Shown here piece by piece: positions 52,652 through 60,793 of a stretch of DNA of 64,000 bases. The DNA is taken from NCBI GenBank assembly GCA_003132445.1, contig PKXU01000082.1, positions 66,345-130,344 on the forward strand, written 5' to 3'. Positions within the stretch are counted from its first letter, which is position 1. Each line of letters opens with the position of its first letter. Source of the stretch: Acidobacteriaceae bacterium. GTDB lineage: Bacteria > Acidobacteriota > Terriglobia > Terriglobales > Acidobacteriaceae. Made by a program: the position numbers and the translations under genes. Under the pieces are notes generated by a model that saw only the letters and a list, made by a program, of their open reading frames with translations, ran no database searches and was not told the DNA's origin.

Positions 52652-54265
52652 TTAGAACCTTTCGCGCACGAACGCAACCGCCACATCATCCGCGTAAATC
52701 TGTTTCCATCCCTTAGTTTCGGTCAGGACGTTGGCCAGCGCCGCATCTCTGGGCAACAGCACGACAGAACTCTCATGCACCATAAGAAATTGCTCCCACC
52801 CTCGTTCCACGCGCATCGTCTTCAGATATGACTTGAAAAACTCCTCCCCATACAGATCATGCCGGTCATCCACAACCACGCGCACCATGGGATAAAGCCG
52901 GTAGATTAAATACCCGCCCCAGTAATCAGGACTAAGGATCGCTCCCCTGACTTGTTTTTCTTCCAGAAAATTCACCGCCTGCACCGGCATCCTCGCATTA
53001 CTGAAGTGCGCATCCATCCATACTCCCGAGCCCACGCGCCCGCCATTGGCGACAACTGCGAACGTCGCGACCATCGCCAGAATCGGCCACAGGTGTCCCC
53101 GCAGTCCCGTCTCAACCGCAGCCATTCTCTGAGAGAATTCGCGAGTAAACCTGGCCGCCGGCACCAACGGGCCCACGATCATCACAAGCAGAATGGAAGA
53201 CACCGGAATATTCCGCGACGCATAAAGTCCCGCATACACCGCCAACAAAATCGTCAGCCCCTGGCTGAGCCGTAACTCGTTCCCCCGAATCGCCACGGTT
53301 GCAACGGTAATCAGCAGCAGCAGGAGAAAACATTTCTGCGCGATCCCATGAAAGTTCGGTGACTGAAATTCATCAATGTGATCCATCAGAAAACGATTTG
53401 AAAGATAGCCGTAAACGTGCCCGTACAGCTTCCATCCATACGGATTCACTAGGCTCGCTACCCCGGACAGTAGCGTCACCACGGCTAAGCTTCGCATTCG
53501 TTTCGCCGCGGCAATCTTCTGTAGCATCTCCTCGATTCGGTTCTCGTTTGTGTTGAACCAGGTCCATCCCGCTCCCAGCAGAAAAATTCCCAACAGCACA
53601 AATCCCAGCAAGAATCCGCCATGCACATTCACCCACACCAACATCAGCAGCGACAGCGCAAATATCCATCTTGGCGATCCGCCACGACCCTTGAGCGACA
53701 GCCGTTCCGAGCCATCCAGCAAGTAAAACCATGCCAGCGTAAACAGCCAACTCACCACGTGTGGGCGCGCCAAGAAATGAATCATCGACGCCGACACCGC
53801 CAGCAGCACCAGCACCAGCGCTAACACCACGTTCGTCCTGCGCGCCATCAAGAAGCGAAACGTGCAGGCAAACGTGAGCGCAATCGTCATGGCCGTAAAC
53901 CACACCACCCCGTTCAGTCCCCATTCCGATTCCAATTTCCCTACCGTCAGGTCATACAGCCACTCCCAGGCAAACCACGGCTTGCCAGCCATGGTCGACG
54001 AGAACGAATCCACCCGCGGAATCGAGTGCGTCGCCAGAATTTCCTGTCCCGTGCGAATGTGCCATCCAATTCCCGCATCTCCCAGCAACCGCACCGAAAG
54101 CGGCGTAAGCACGAGCACCCCAAGCATGGCGAAAAAAATAAGATCCGCACCCGACGGCAGCACGAAGCGTACCCATGCCGGTTTAACCGAAGCTGCATTA
54201 ACCGAACCTGGACCAGCCCAGGCTCGACTCTCGGCCCGCATCGGATTTCTCGCACCGTCTGCCAT
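52652..54265 (-). CDS. Large integral membrane protein, GT-C glycosyltransferase-like
   Basis: A 537-residue protein with about eleven membrane segments and a C-terminal soluble part (VRGAILSPDYWGGYLIYRLY, VVVDDRHDLYGEEFFKSYLK). The first periplasmic loop has LLGDAGIGWHIRTGQEILAT and DSFSSTMAGKPWFAWEWLYD, seen in a common family of uncharacterised acidobacterial/proteobacterial membrane proteins. Placement of an Asp in loop 1 is like GT-C transferases, but no donor motif can be named. ATG 54265 (MADGARN) is preferred over a GTG at 54292, which would leave 14 bp to the divergent NADH dehydrogenase start. Function inferred weakly. Confidence 0.6.
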   Translation of the reverse strand: MADGARNPMRAESRAWAGPGSVNAASVKPAWVRFVLPSGADLIFFAMLGVLVLTPLSVRLLGDAGIGWHIRTGQEILATHSIPRVDSFSSTMAGKPWFAWEWLYDLTVGKLESEWGLNGVVWFTAMTIALTFACTFRFLMARRTNVVLALVLVLLAVSASMIHFLARPHVVSWLFTLAWFYLLDGSERLSLKGRGGSPRWIFALSLLMLVWVNVHGGFLLGFVLLGIFLLGAGWTWFNTNENRIEEMLQKIAAAKRMRSLAVVTLLSGVASLVNPYGWKLYGHVYGYLSNRFLMDHIDEFQSPNFHGIAQKCFLLLLLITVATVAIRGNELRLSQGLTILLAVYAGLYASRNIPVSSILLVMIVGPLVPAARFTREFSQRMAAVETGLRGHLWPILAMVATFAVVANGGRVGSGVWMDAHFSNARMPVQAVNFLEEKQVRGAILSPDYWGGYLIYRLYPMVRVVVDDRHDLYGEEFFKSYLKTMRVERGWEQFLMVHESSVVLLPRDAALANVLTETKGWKQIYADDVAVAFVRERF

Positions 54266-54306
54266 CGCGCTGAATCTTATAGAGGTGGGCACTGAAACAG
54301 CAAACT

Positions 54307-55866
54307 GTGGGCCATAGCAACGTGAGTGGTGAAAGGAAACCTCGAATAGTAATCGTAGGCGCCGGCTTCGGCGGCCTGAACGCCGCGAAGGCGCTCGCCA
54401 ATGCGCCCGTTCAAATCACGGTCATCGATCGCAAGAATTTCCACACCTTCCAGCCGCTTCTTTATCAGGTCGCAACCGCCGGACTTTCCCCGGCAGAGAT
54501 CGCTGCGCCCATCCGCTCCATTCTCCGCTCGCACAAAAACATTGAAGTGCTCATGGCGGAAGTTATTGCATTCGATCTCGACCGTCGCATCGTGAAAACT
54601 TCCGAAGAGGCCATGCCGTACGACTATCTGATCGTCGCCGCCGGAGCGAGCCACAGCTATTTCGGCCACGATGAATGGGAACCCTACGCTCCCGGCCTCA
54701 AGACGATTGAAGACGCGCTCGAGATTCGCCGCCGCATTCTCCTCGCCTTCGAACTAGCCGAGCGGCACGCCGCCGCCAACGAAACCGCGCCTCCTCTGAA
54801 CTTCGTAGTCGTCGGCGGCGGCCCTACCGGGGTCGAACTCGCCGGCACTCTTGCCGAGATCGCGCGTCACGCCCTCACTCACGAATTTCGATCCATCGAT
54901 CCCGCCCGCACTCATATTCTGCTCATTGAGGGTGGCCCGCGCATCCTGCCCGCCTACGCGGAAGATCTATCGCGCAGCGCACAACAGCAGTTAAATCATC
55001 TGGGAGTTGAGGTTCGCACTTCCACCACCGTGACGCAGATTGAACCGGGCGCCGTGTACGCTGGAAACACGCGCCTTCCGGCAACCGTTATCCTCTGGGC
55101 GGCTGGAGTCGCCGCCTCTCCGATCGGCAAAAAACTTGGAGCAGCCACCGATCGCGCTGGACGCGTCTTGGTTCAGCCCGACCTCAGCCTTCCCAGTCAC
55201 GCGGAAGTATTCGTCATCGGCGATCTCGCCGCGCTGAAGGATGCCCACGGCAAACTACTCCCCGGCGTCGCCCCGGTAGCTATGCAGCAAGGCAGGTTCG
55301 TCGCGAAACTGATTCGCGAAGAACTGGCATCACCCACGAATGCAGGTGCCCCATCTTTCGCCTCCTTTGCGAAAAGCGGGAATTCTAGCTCCCCTCCGGA
55401 GCGGTCATCTCTCGCGCCGGGTGACCCGTCTTTCTCGCGACCCTTGCGACAGGGCGGGGATTTTGACTCCCTTCCTTCGCGACAGCGCGGGCCCGGCACC
55501 CCATCTGCTTCGCTCTCTTCGAAGGCTCCTGCCCTGAGCGAGCGCAGCGAGTCGAACGTTGGAGAAGATCAGCGACCAGCATTCCACTACTGGGACAAAG
55601 GCAGCCTAGCCACGATCGGCCGCGCGGCGGCCATAGCCAAATTCGGCAAAATTCACATCTCTGGCTTCGTAGCCTGGTTATCCTGGCTATTCATCCACAT
55701 TCTCTTTCTCATCGGTTTCCGCAATCGTCTGCTGGTTCTGATTCAATGGGCCTGGTCCTACGTCACCTACGAACGAGGCGCGCGCTTAATCACCGGCAGC
55801 ACCACCCTCCCCGGATGGAGCGCAGCCCCAGAAGCCCGCACCAACCCGAAGCCATCAGTACCGTAG
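54307..55866 (+). CDS. ndh: Type II NADH dehydrogenase (NDH-2) with repeat-derived insertion
   Basis: A 519-residue single-subunit quinone reductase oxidising NADH without proton pumping. FAD-binding RIVIVGAGFGGLNAAKAL at residues about 13-30, NAD-binding NFVVVGGGPTGVELAGTLAE near 176, and FVIGDLAALKDAHG near 300. Residues FGKIHISGFVAWLSWLFIHI near the end and the following helix bind the membrane. NDH-2 proteins are about 430 residues; the extra ~85 here are residues about 342-425, between LIREELA and FHYWDKGSLATIGRAAAIAK, two segments that are normally a few residues apart. The added part is Ser/Pro/Arg-rich and encoded by dispersed-repeat DNA. Frame stays open, so a full protein is likely. 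Start GTG; another GTG is at codon 6. Confidence 0.9.
   Translation: MGHSNVSGERKPRIVIVGAGFGGLNAAKALANAPVQITVIDRKNFHTFQPLLYQVATAGLSPAEIAAPIRSILRSHKNIEVLMAEVIAFDLDRRIVKTSEEAMPYDYLIVAAGASHSYFGHDEWEPYAPGLKTIEDALEIRRRILLAFELAERHAAANETAPPLNFVVVGGGPTGVELAGTLAEIARHALTHEFRSIDPARTHILLIEGGPRILPAYAEDLSRSAQQQLNHLGVEVRTSTTVTQIEPGAVYAGNTRLPATVILWAAGVAASPIGKKLGAATDRAGRVLVQPDLSLPSHAEVFVIGDLAALKDAHGKLLPGVAPVAMQQGRFVAKLIREELASPTNAGAPSFASFAKSGNSSSPPERSSLAPGDPSFSRPLRQGGDFDSLPSRQRGPGTPSASLSSKAPALSERSESNVGEDQRPAFHYWDKGSLATIGRAAAIAKFGKIHISGFVAWLSWLFIHILFLIGFRNRLLVLIQWAWSYVTYERGARLITGSTTLPGWSAAPEARTNPKPSVP
55324..55578 (+). repeat. In-frame repeat insertion inside ndh
   Basis: Three degenerate hairpin units occur: 55349-55380 (CCCCATCTTTCGC, then GCGAAAAGCGGG), 55425-55460 (ACCCGTCTTTCTCGCG, then CGACAGGGCGGGG) and 55499-55526 (CCCCATCTGCTTCGC, then TTCGAAGG). 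They match the intergenic hairpin at 59004-59040. The segment ends with CTGAGCGAGCGCAGCGAGTC (55534-55553). The length is a multiple of three with no stop in the ndh frame. Confidence 0.65.
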
Positions 55867-55997
55867 CTTGAGAAGTGGGAATTCCCGCGCGCCTGCTCGG
55901 ACAAAGAGCTCTCGCGCACCTGTCGGTTAGGGACATCCGAGATAGTCGGCGCTTCCACCGATAGCGCGGGGTTGAACTCTCTGGGACGCGGATGACT

Positions 55998-56183
55998 CTA
56001 AATATTGAGTTTGATGTTTTCCTCAGACGGCGGGGCTTCCATGAGCGCGTCTAGCCTAAATGGGTCACCTGGAAAATGCGTCGCAACAATGTATTCCAAT
56101 TGCACCCGCGCTCTGTGCGTTATGAGGAACATCGCTCTTGCGTCCGTCAATACATCGAACTGACTTCGCAGCGGGTCGTACCA
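55998..56183 (-). pseudogene. Possible gene remnant downstream of the wHTH-TPR gene
   Basis: The minus strand has a 61-codon open stretch ending at TAG (55998-56000) with protein-like composition, including LKHWYDPLRSQFDVLTDARA, THRARVQLEYIVATHFPGDP and ALMEAPPSEENIKLNI. It has no good start or ribosome site and begins inside the end of the upstream gene in another frame, so it may be the tail of a decayed gene. No family recognised. The remaining gap 55867-55997 shows nothing. Confidence 0.25.
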
Positions 56184-56188
56184 GTGTT

Positions 56189-58117
56189 TCAGTGAGCCAT
56201 TCGAAGCAGGCTCTCATAGCGGGGGTCAGAACGGAGGTTATCGATTCGCAAATCAGCCTTCAGATACCAGGACAGGTCGAGCGATTTCTCCTGATAGGCT
56301 TTCTCCAGGAACTTGAAGGCTATGTCTTTGTCACCTAGCGTGGCATATAACGTCGCGATAAGATACGGCGAAACGTAGACTTTGGTCGATTTTTGCTCTA
56401 AGTCTCGCAGCATCTTCTGAGTTTCAGCTCGTCTCCCGGCGCCCGCGTAGGCGTGCGCCAGCGCCACGGTGGCATCTTGATCGCCGCCTGACAACTCGAC
56501 CGCTTTCTGATACTCCGAGATCGATTCCAGTCGTTTTCCAGTCCCCTCATAGCCCATGCCGAGATAGAAATGCTCGAGCCATTCATTCGGATTCAAAGCC
56601 ATTCCTCTGCGGCTTGCCTCCACCAACCGATCGAAATCGCGCAACTGGAAAAAAACTGCCGATTCGGTCAGGAACGAACCAATGCTAGTATCCAACTCCA
56701 GGCTCTTGGCCATTTCCGCCTCAGCCTCGGCCCGCCGCCCCCGGAAGGCGAGGTATTCCGCTCGATCTTCATGGGCGCAACTGTAACTCGGCGCCAAAGC
56801 AATCGCCTGGTCCAGCTCCCGTTCGGTAGCATCCCAGTCCCAGCTGTACCGCCAACTCAATATAGCGAGGGCATCGTAGGCTTCGCCGATGCTGTCGTCC
56901 AGAGTTAGAGCGTGCCGAAGAGCCTCTTCCGCTTGCCGGTGAGCGGTCTCTGCCGGCCATTGCCGGAAAATCGCCAGGTAGATGTAAGCCTCCGCCAGCC
57001 CCGAGTAGGCCGGCGCAAATCCCGGATCTTTTCTCACAGCCTCTTCGAAGTAGGTCTTCGCCATATTGAGAGGCTCCGCCATCGTGAACATGTTCGACAG
57101 GTAATAGCGCCCCCTCAGGTAAGCATCGTAAGCTTCCGGATTGACGGGGCGGGCCGTCCGAAAACGAGCCTGCAGCTGCGGCGTAACCTGCGCCCTCACC
57201 TGCTGCGCGATCGCCTGCGCCACTTCGCTTTGCAAGCCCAGCACGTCTCCCAGGTCACGCTCATAGGTCTCGGCCCAAAGATGCTTGTCGGTGGGCCCGT
57301 ATAGCAACTGCGCCGTAATCCGCACTCGTTGACCCGAACGCGTTACCGATCCTTCGACGATCCCATCCACGTTCAGTTCGCGGGCAATCTCGGGCAGGCT
57401 CTTGCTCGTGCGCTTGTAGCGCATTACGGAAGTTCGCGAGATCACCCGGAGGGAGCCAATTTTGGCAAGGTCCGTAATCAGCTCATCCGTCATGCCGTCG
57501 ACGAAATATTCCTGCGCCGGATCCCCGGAAAAATTAGCCAGCGGCAGCACTGCGACCGAGCGCACGGAGGGTGTGACCGCCGCGCGGTGCGAAACAATGC
57601 GTACCGATACTAGAACCGCCGCGGTCGCAACGCTAATCGCAACAATGATCCCAACAACGATCACAACAGTCCGCAACGTTACAGCGCTGAGCATCGGCGG
57701 AGGACTGTTTCGAACGGCAACCACCGGAGCTTCCTTGAATTGCTCGGTTGGCCCAGACGGCGCGGGTTCCTCGCTGCCAACTCTTTCCACCGCGCCAATA
57801 AATCTGTATCCCCTGCGCGGCAGAGTTTCGATGTAACGCGGAGTCCCCGCGGAATCTCCCAGCGCTTCCCGAAGCCGCGCGATGGAGTTGTGCAGGCTGT
57901 GGTCAAAATCGACAAAGGTTTCGGCTGGCCAGACTTGGTCTCGAAGTTCTTCGCGGGTCACCAGTTCGCCCGCTCTATTCAGCAGGGTCGCCAGTACCTG
58001 TATGGGTTGGCCTTGCAGGCGAACCTTTACGCCAGCTTTTCGCAGTTCGCCGGCGCGAACATCAAGCTCAAAACCGTCAAACCGCAGAACGCGCGAAACC
58101 GGAGCCGCTGCCAACAT
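56189..58117 (-). CDS. CadC-like regulator: winged helix, membrane segment, TPR
   Basis: A 642-residue transmembrane regulator. An OmpR/PhoB-type winged helix is at residues about 10-108 (RFDGFELDVRAGELRKAG, HSLHNSIARLREALGDSA, PRYIETLPRRGYRFIGAVE). After a linker, one membrane segment (residues about 147-172, VVIVVGIIVAISVATAAVLV) leads to a periplasmic FlgO/TolB-N-like domain (SVAVLPLANFSGDPAQEYFV, DGMTDELITDLAKIGSLRVI, YGPTDKHLWAETYERDL) and then about eight TPR-like helix pairs to the end. Such proteins are expanded in Acidobacteria and the ligand is unknown. It is divergent from the secreted-protein gene at 58366 across 248 bp, which may be its target. Confidence 0.9.
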   Translation of the reverse strand: MLAAAPVSRVLRFDGFELDVRAGELRKAGVKVRLQGQPIQVLATLLNRAGELVTREELRDQVWPAETFVDFDHSLHNSIARLREALGDSAGTPRYIETLPRRGYRFIGAVERVGSEEPAPSGPTEQFKEAPVVAVRNSPPPMLSAVTLRTVVIVVGIIVAISVATAAVLVSVRIVSHRAAVTPSVRSVAVLPLANFSGDPAQEYFVDGMTDELITDLAKIGSLRVISRTSVMRYKRTSKSLPEIARELNVDGIVEGSVTRSGQRVRITAQLLYGPTDKHLWAETYERDLGDVLGLQSEVAQAIAQQVRAQVTPQLQARFRTARPVNPEAYDAYLRGRYYLSNMFTMAEPLNMAKTYFEEAVRKDPGFAPAYSGLAEAYIYLAIFRQWPAETAHRQAEEALRHALTLDDSIGEAYDALAILSWRYSWDWDATERELDQAIALAPSYSCAHEDRAEYLAFRGRRAEAEAEMAKSLELDTSIGSFLTESAVFFQLRDFDRLVEASRRGMALNPNEWLEHFYLGMGYEGTGKRLESISEYQKAVELSGGDQDATVALAHAYAGAGRRAETQKMLRDLEQKSTKVYVSPYLIATLYATLGDKDIAFKFLEKAYQEKSLDLSWYLKADLRIDNLRSDPRYESLLRMAH

Positions 58118-58365
58118 ACGAACACTCCTATAAAGTTCTCAAGGCTACCACATTTCGGGGACTTCGGCTTCCCTCAAGATGTCGCTAAATCCACGCTTTT
58201 CCTAGGGTTATTCGATGGAGGAAATTTTGGGGAAGGAAGGAGGCAGCAAGGATTGAACGCCTTTACAGTCCCATGCAAGATTGGCCCGCGTCGGGTCGAC
58301 CGCCGGAAGCGATCGCGGCTGACAATTTCAACGATGAACGGATAAAGGATAAAGGAAAAACCATC

Positions 58366-58938
58366 ATGATGATCTTCCATCTGCTGCAAAAATCGATCTT
58401 ACGAACCCTGAGTCTGGCTTTGCTCAACAGCCTAGTCCTTGCCGCGCCGCTGCTCGTCGCCCAGGAAGCCCACAATCCTGCTGATCATTCAGATTCTTCC
58501 TCGGCCAAGCTGGTGCAACTGGTTCGCCAAGGCACGCGCCAGTACGTCGACGTCAACAACGCCACCGCCGCCGGCTACGGACCATTTCTGGGCTGCGTTG
58601 CCGGGACCGACCACGGAGCCATGGGCATACATTACGTCAACGGTACCCTGCTCGGGAATCTCACCCTCGAACCCTCGCAACCCGAGGCGCTCATCTACGA
58701 GCCCTCCGATGGCAAGATGACACTGGTAGGCGTCGAGTTCATTCTGGACTCGGCGAGCTGGCTCGCCAAACACAACAACACTCCTCCTGTGCTCGAAGGG
58801 CAGGTCTTCAATTTTGTCGCCGCCCCGAATCGCTTCAACATTCCTTCATTTTTCGAACTCCACGTCTGGGCTTGGCGCGATAACCCTCAAGGCGCGTTCG
58901 TGGACTGGAACAACCACGTAACCTGCGACGGCCAATAG
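58366..58938 (+). CDS. Conserved secreted protein of unknown function
   Basis: A 190-residue protein with a signal peptide (LLQKSILRTLSLALLNSLVL through VAQ). The mature part has a well-kept pattern shared by secreted hypothetical proteins of soil bacteria: GYGPFLGCVAGTDHGAMGIH, ALIYEPSDGKMTLVGVEFI and FNIPSFFELHVWAWRDNPQG, with FVDWNNHVTC at the end. Two Cys (GCVAG and VTC) could pair. No enzyme motif is seen. ATG 58366 or the next ATG 58369, with AAAGGAAAAACC upstream; earlier in-frame codons from 58273 give a charged extension before the signal. Confidence 0.75.
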   Translation: MMIFHLLQKSILRTLSLALLNSLVLAAPLLVAQEAHNPADHSDSSSAKLVQLVRQGTRQYVDVNNATAAGYGPFLGCVAGTDHGAMGIHYVNGTLLGNLTLEPSQPEALIYEPSDGKMTLVGVEFILDSASWLAKHNNTPPVLEGQVFNFVAAPNRFNIPSFFELHVWAWRDNPQGAFVDWNNHVTCDGQ

Positions 58939-59003
58939 CAGTGCCTAGTAACGCAGTGCTAATGATTGAGAAGAGGGAAAAAAAGCTTCGCTTCCGCCGC
59001 GTA

Positions 59004-59180
59004 CCCCATCCTTCTTTCGCTCTCTTTGCGAAAGAAGGTGGGAACCACGAGTTGGTGGCCCATTCAAGCCGGTTTTGGCTTGAGTGGGGCGGTGTGCAGC
59101 TTAAGGCTGCATAGCCCAGCTTTTTTCCTAGTCCGGACGTCATCACAACGCTCACGTAGCGACGGACGCATTCGTCCGTC
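59004..59180. repeat. Row of four hairpins in an intergenic repeat
   Basis: Stems: 59010-59020 with 59028-59038 (11 bp, CCTTCTTTCGC, loop 7); 59059-59070 with 59077-59088 (12 bp with one G-T pair, CCCATTCAAGCC, loop 6); 59095-59100 with 59106-59111 (TGCAGC, loop 5); 59161-59168 with 59173-59180 (GACGGACG, loop 4). All lie in the 711-bp gap 58939-59649, which has no credible gene. The first hairpin is the same family as the ndh insertion. Confidence 0.65.
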
Positions 59181-59370
59181 CGCCGACCGGGAACTACGCA
59201 GCGCAAAGCACTCGCACTATTTTTCCACAGCCGTCCACAGAAAAATCTCACTTCGTGTGACGAGTAACCTTTACTGAGGATTTCAGAAAGCGCATGCTCG
59301 CCAGATGCGCGAGGGCACTCCCAACCGTCTCCTCACAATCGCGACCGTGAGCTCCCTGAAAGTCGTGACT

Positions 59371-59423
59371 AAGTCCTTATTCCGGAAGATTTTAGCCACA
59401 AGTCCTTATGGCTCAAGATTTTA
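59371..59423. repeat. Direct repeat, 24-bp unit, 29-bp period
   Basis: AAGTCCTTAT-N5-AAGATTTTA occurs at 59371-59394 and again at 59400-59423. A run of nine G (59499-59507) follows downstream after A-rich sequence. The stretch is in the same 711-bp gap; a 101-codon open frame over it has no ribosome site or protein-like features and is not called. Confidence 0.65.
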
Positions 59424-59649
59424 CGCGGATCGACTTATATCGAATAACGGCAACTCCAATGGCCTGAGGATCTTAGAGCGATACACCAAAAAAATTGTGG
59501 GGGGGGGAGGATATCAGAGTTCCGCCGTACGACGAACCATTGGCCATCGACTCGGAAATGTGCCAGCTAAGTCGGAAATTTCCCTTGCCCACTCTACGGC
59601 AGCGAGCTAACGTGTGATGCCCGATTTCGTTCGACAGGAGTAAACGCAG

Positions 59650-60105
59650 ATGTCACGTAATATGTCAGCCGACGAAAATATTCAACTGATGCGACGCTGG
59701 TTTCAGGAAGTGTGGAATGACGGCCGGATGCAGACGGTATACGACTTGCTTTCTCCGGATGCGGTCGCCAGAGGACAGAGGGGCGCGGACGCGGAAATTC
59801 GCGGGCCGGAGGAGTTCGCAAAATTTGTTCGGGAAATTCGCGGCGCGTTCCCGGATATCAAGCTCAAAGTCGAGGACGTCTTCGGCGCCGACGACAAAGT
59901 TGTTCTGCGATGGTCGGCCATCATGACTCACACCGGAGATGCTCTCGGGCTGCCGGCGAGCGGCCAGACCGTGCGTAGTCGAGGGATCACGATCGCCCGG
60001 ATTGTCGACGGAAAGATCGTCGAAAGCTGGGACAACTGGGATCAGCTTGGAATGCTCGAGCAAATCGGCGTTTACAAGCAGCCACAGTCCCTGGCCGCAG
60101 CATAA
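59650..60105 (+). CDS. SnoaL-like/ester cyclase family protein
   Basis: A 151-residue NTF2-fold protein. NIQLMRRWFQEVWNDGRMQT, GPEEFAKFVREIRGAFPDIK and VLRWSAIMTHTGDALGLPAS, then GITIARIVDGKIVESWDNWD, follow the SnoaL-like polyketide cyclase pattern, a fold used by many small-molecule cyclases, isomerases and binding proteins. CAGGAG nine bases before the ATG. No biosynthetic genes are adjacent. Substrate unknown. Confidence 0.85.
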   Translation: MSRNMSADENIQLMRRWFQEVWNDGRMQTVYDLLSPDAVARGQRGADAEIRGPEEFAKFVREIRGAFPDIKLKVEDVFGADDKVVLRWSAIMTHTGDALGLPASGQTVRSRGITIARIVDGKIVESWDNWDQLGMLEQIGVYKQPQSLAAA

Positions 60106-60225
60106 GCGATCCTACGCTTTCGGAGACACGGGGCCGGAATCTGAATTGCAACCGACACGTCTCTTTTCTCATCCCAACTGGGCGCACTCGTCTATAGGCG
60201 AAAATCCGTTGGAGGAGAATTTGAA

Positions 60226-60669
60226 ATGAAGGCCCCTTTTCTTATTGGTCGCTTGCTGTTCGCCGGGTTTTTTATCAATAGCGGCATCAGCCACCTGCAA
60301 AACCGGAAGTCCATGGCAGCCTACGCACGCGCCAAAGGCGTGCCGCAGCCGGAATTGGCGGTAACCTTATCGGCTATTCCACTTTTAGTTGGCGGCGCGA
60401 GCATATTGCTCGGCGTAAAACCAAAGCTGGGCGCAATGGCCCTGCTGGGCTTCCTGGCGGGAGTTTCGCCTGTGATGCACGACTTCTGGCGCGACGAGGA
60501 TCCCGACACTCGCATGAACAACATGATTATGTTCATGAAGAACATGGCGCTCGCGGGCGGAGCGCTGGCCCTGATGGGCGTCGAGGAGCCGTGGGAGGCG
60601 AGCGTTCCCGTCGGCCAACCGAGCTTGGTGAAGCAGGCGCGAAAAGTCGCACGGCGCATCGCCGCGTGA
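60226..60669 (+). CDS. DoxX family membrane protein
   Basis: A 147-residue protein with four membrane segments. LIGRLLFAGFFINSGISHLQ, VPQPELAVTLSAIPLLVGGA and GVKPKLGAMALLGFLAGVSP, with HDFWRDEDPDTRMNNMIMFM and KNMALAGGALALMG, fit DoxX, whose members take part in redox and sulfur or oxidative stress pathways. GGAGGAG eight bases before the ATG. A 120-bp gap separates it from the SnoaL-like gene; the pair may be co-transcribed. Confidence 0.88.
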   Translation: MKAPFLIGRLLFAGFFINSGISHLQNRKSMAAYARAKGVPQPELAVTLSAIPLLVGGASILLGVKPKLGAMALLGFLAGVSPVMHDFWRDEDPDTRMNNMIMFMKNMALAGGALALMGVEEPWEASVPVGQPSLVKQARKVARRIAA

Positions 60670-60755
60670 CTTTCCTGCCGCGCCGATGCTGAGAACAGAT
60701 ATGAGTCCGGGTGCCCGCCGCGAACTGTAAATGACCTGTGGACGCCCGGAGTTCT

Positions 60756-60785
60756 TTTACCTCTCGTTATAATTGCCCCTATAAT
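60756..60785 (+). promoter_or_regulatory. Promoter candidate for the lipase maturation factor gene
   Basis: TTTACC (60756-60761), 18 bp, TATAAT (60780-60785). A second TATAAT is at 60768-60773 and both are followed by TGCC, so the -10 region is a 12-bp tandem duplication. The ATG at 60794 is nine bases beyond the -10, so transcription would start at or near the first codon (leaderless). Confidence 0.45.
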
Positions 60786-60793
60786 TGCCGCCC

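Noticed and set aside
59305..59610. 101-codon frame in the 711-bp gap
   Set aside because: Overlaps direct repeats and a nine-G run, with no ribosome site and no protein-like pattern.
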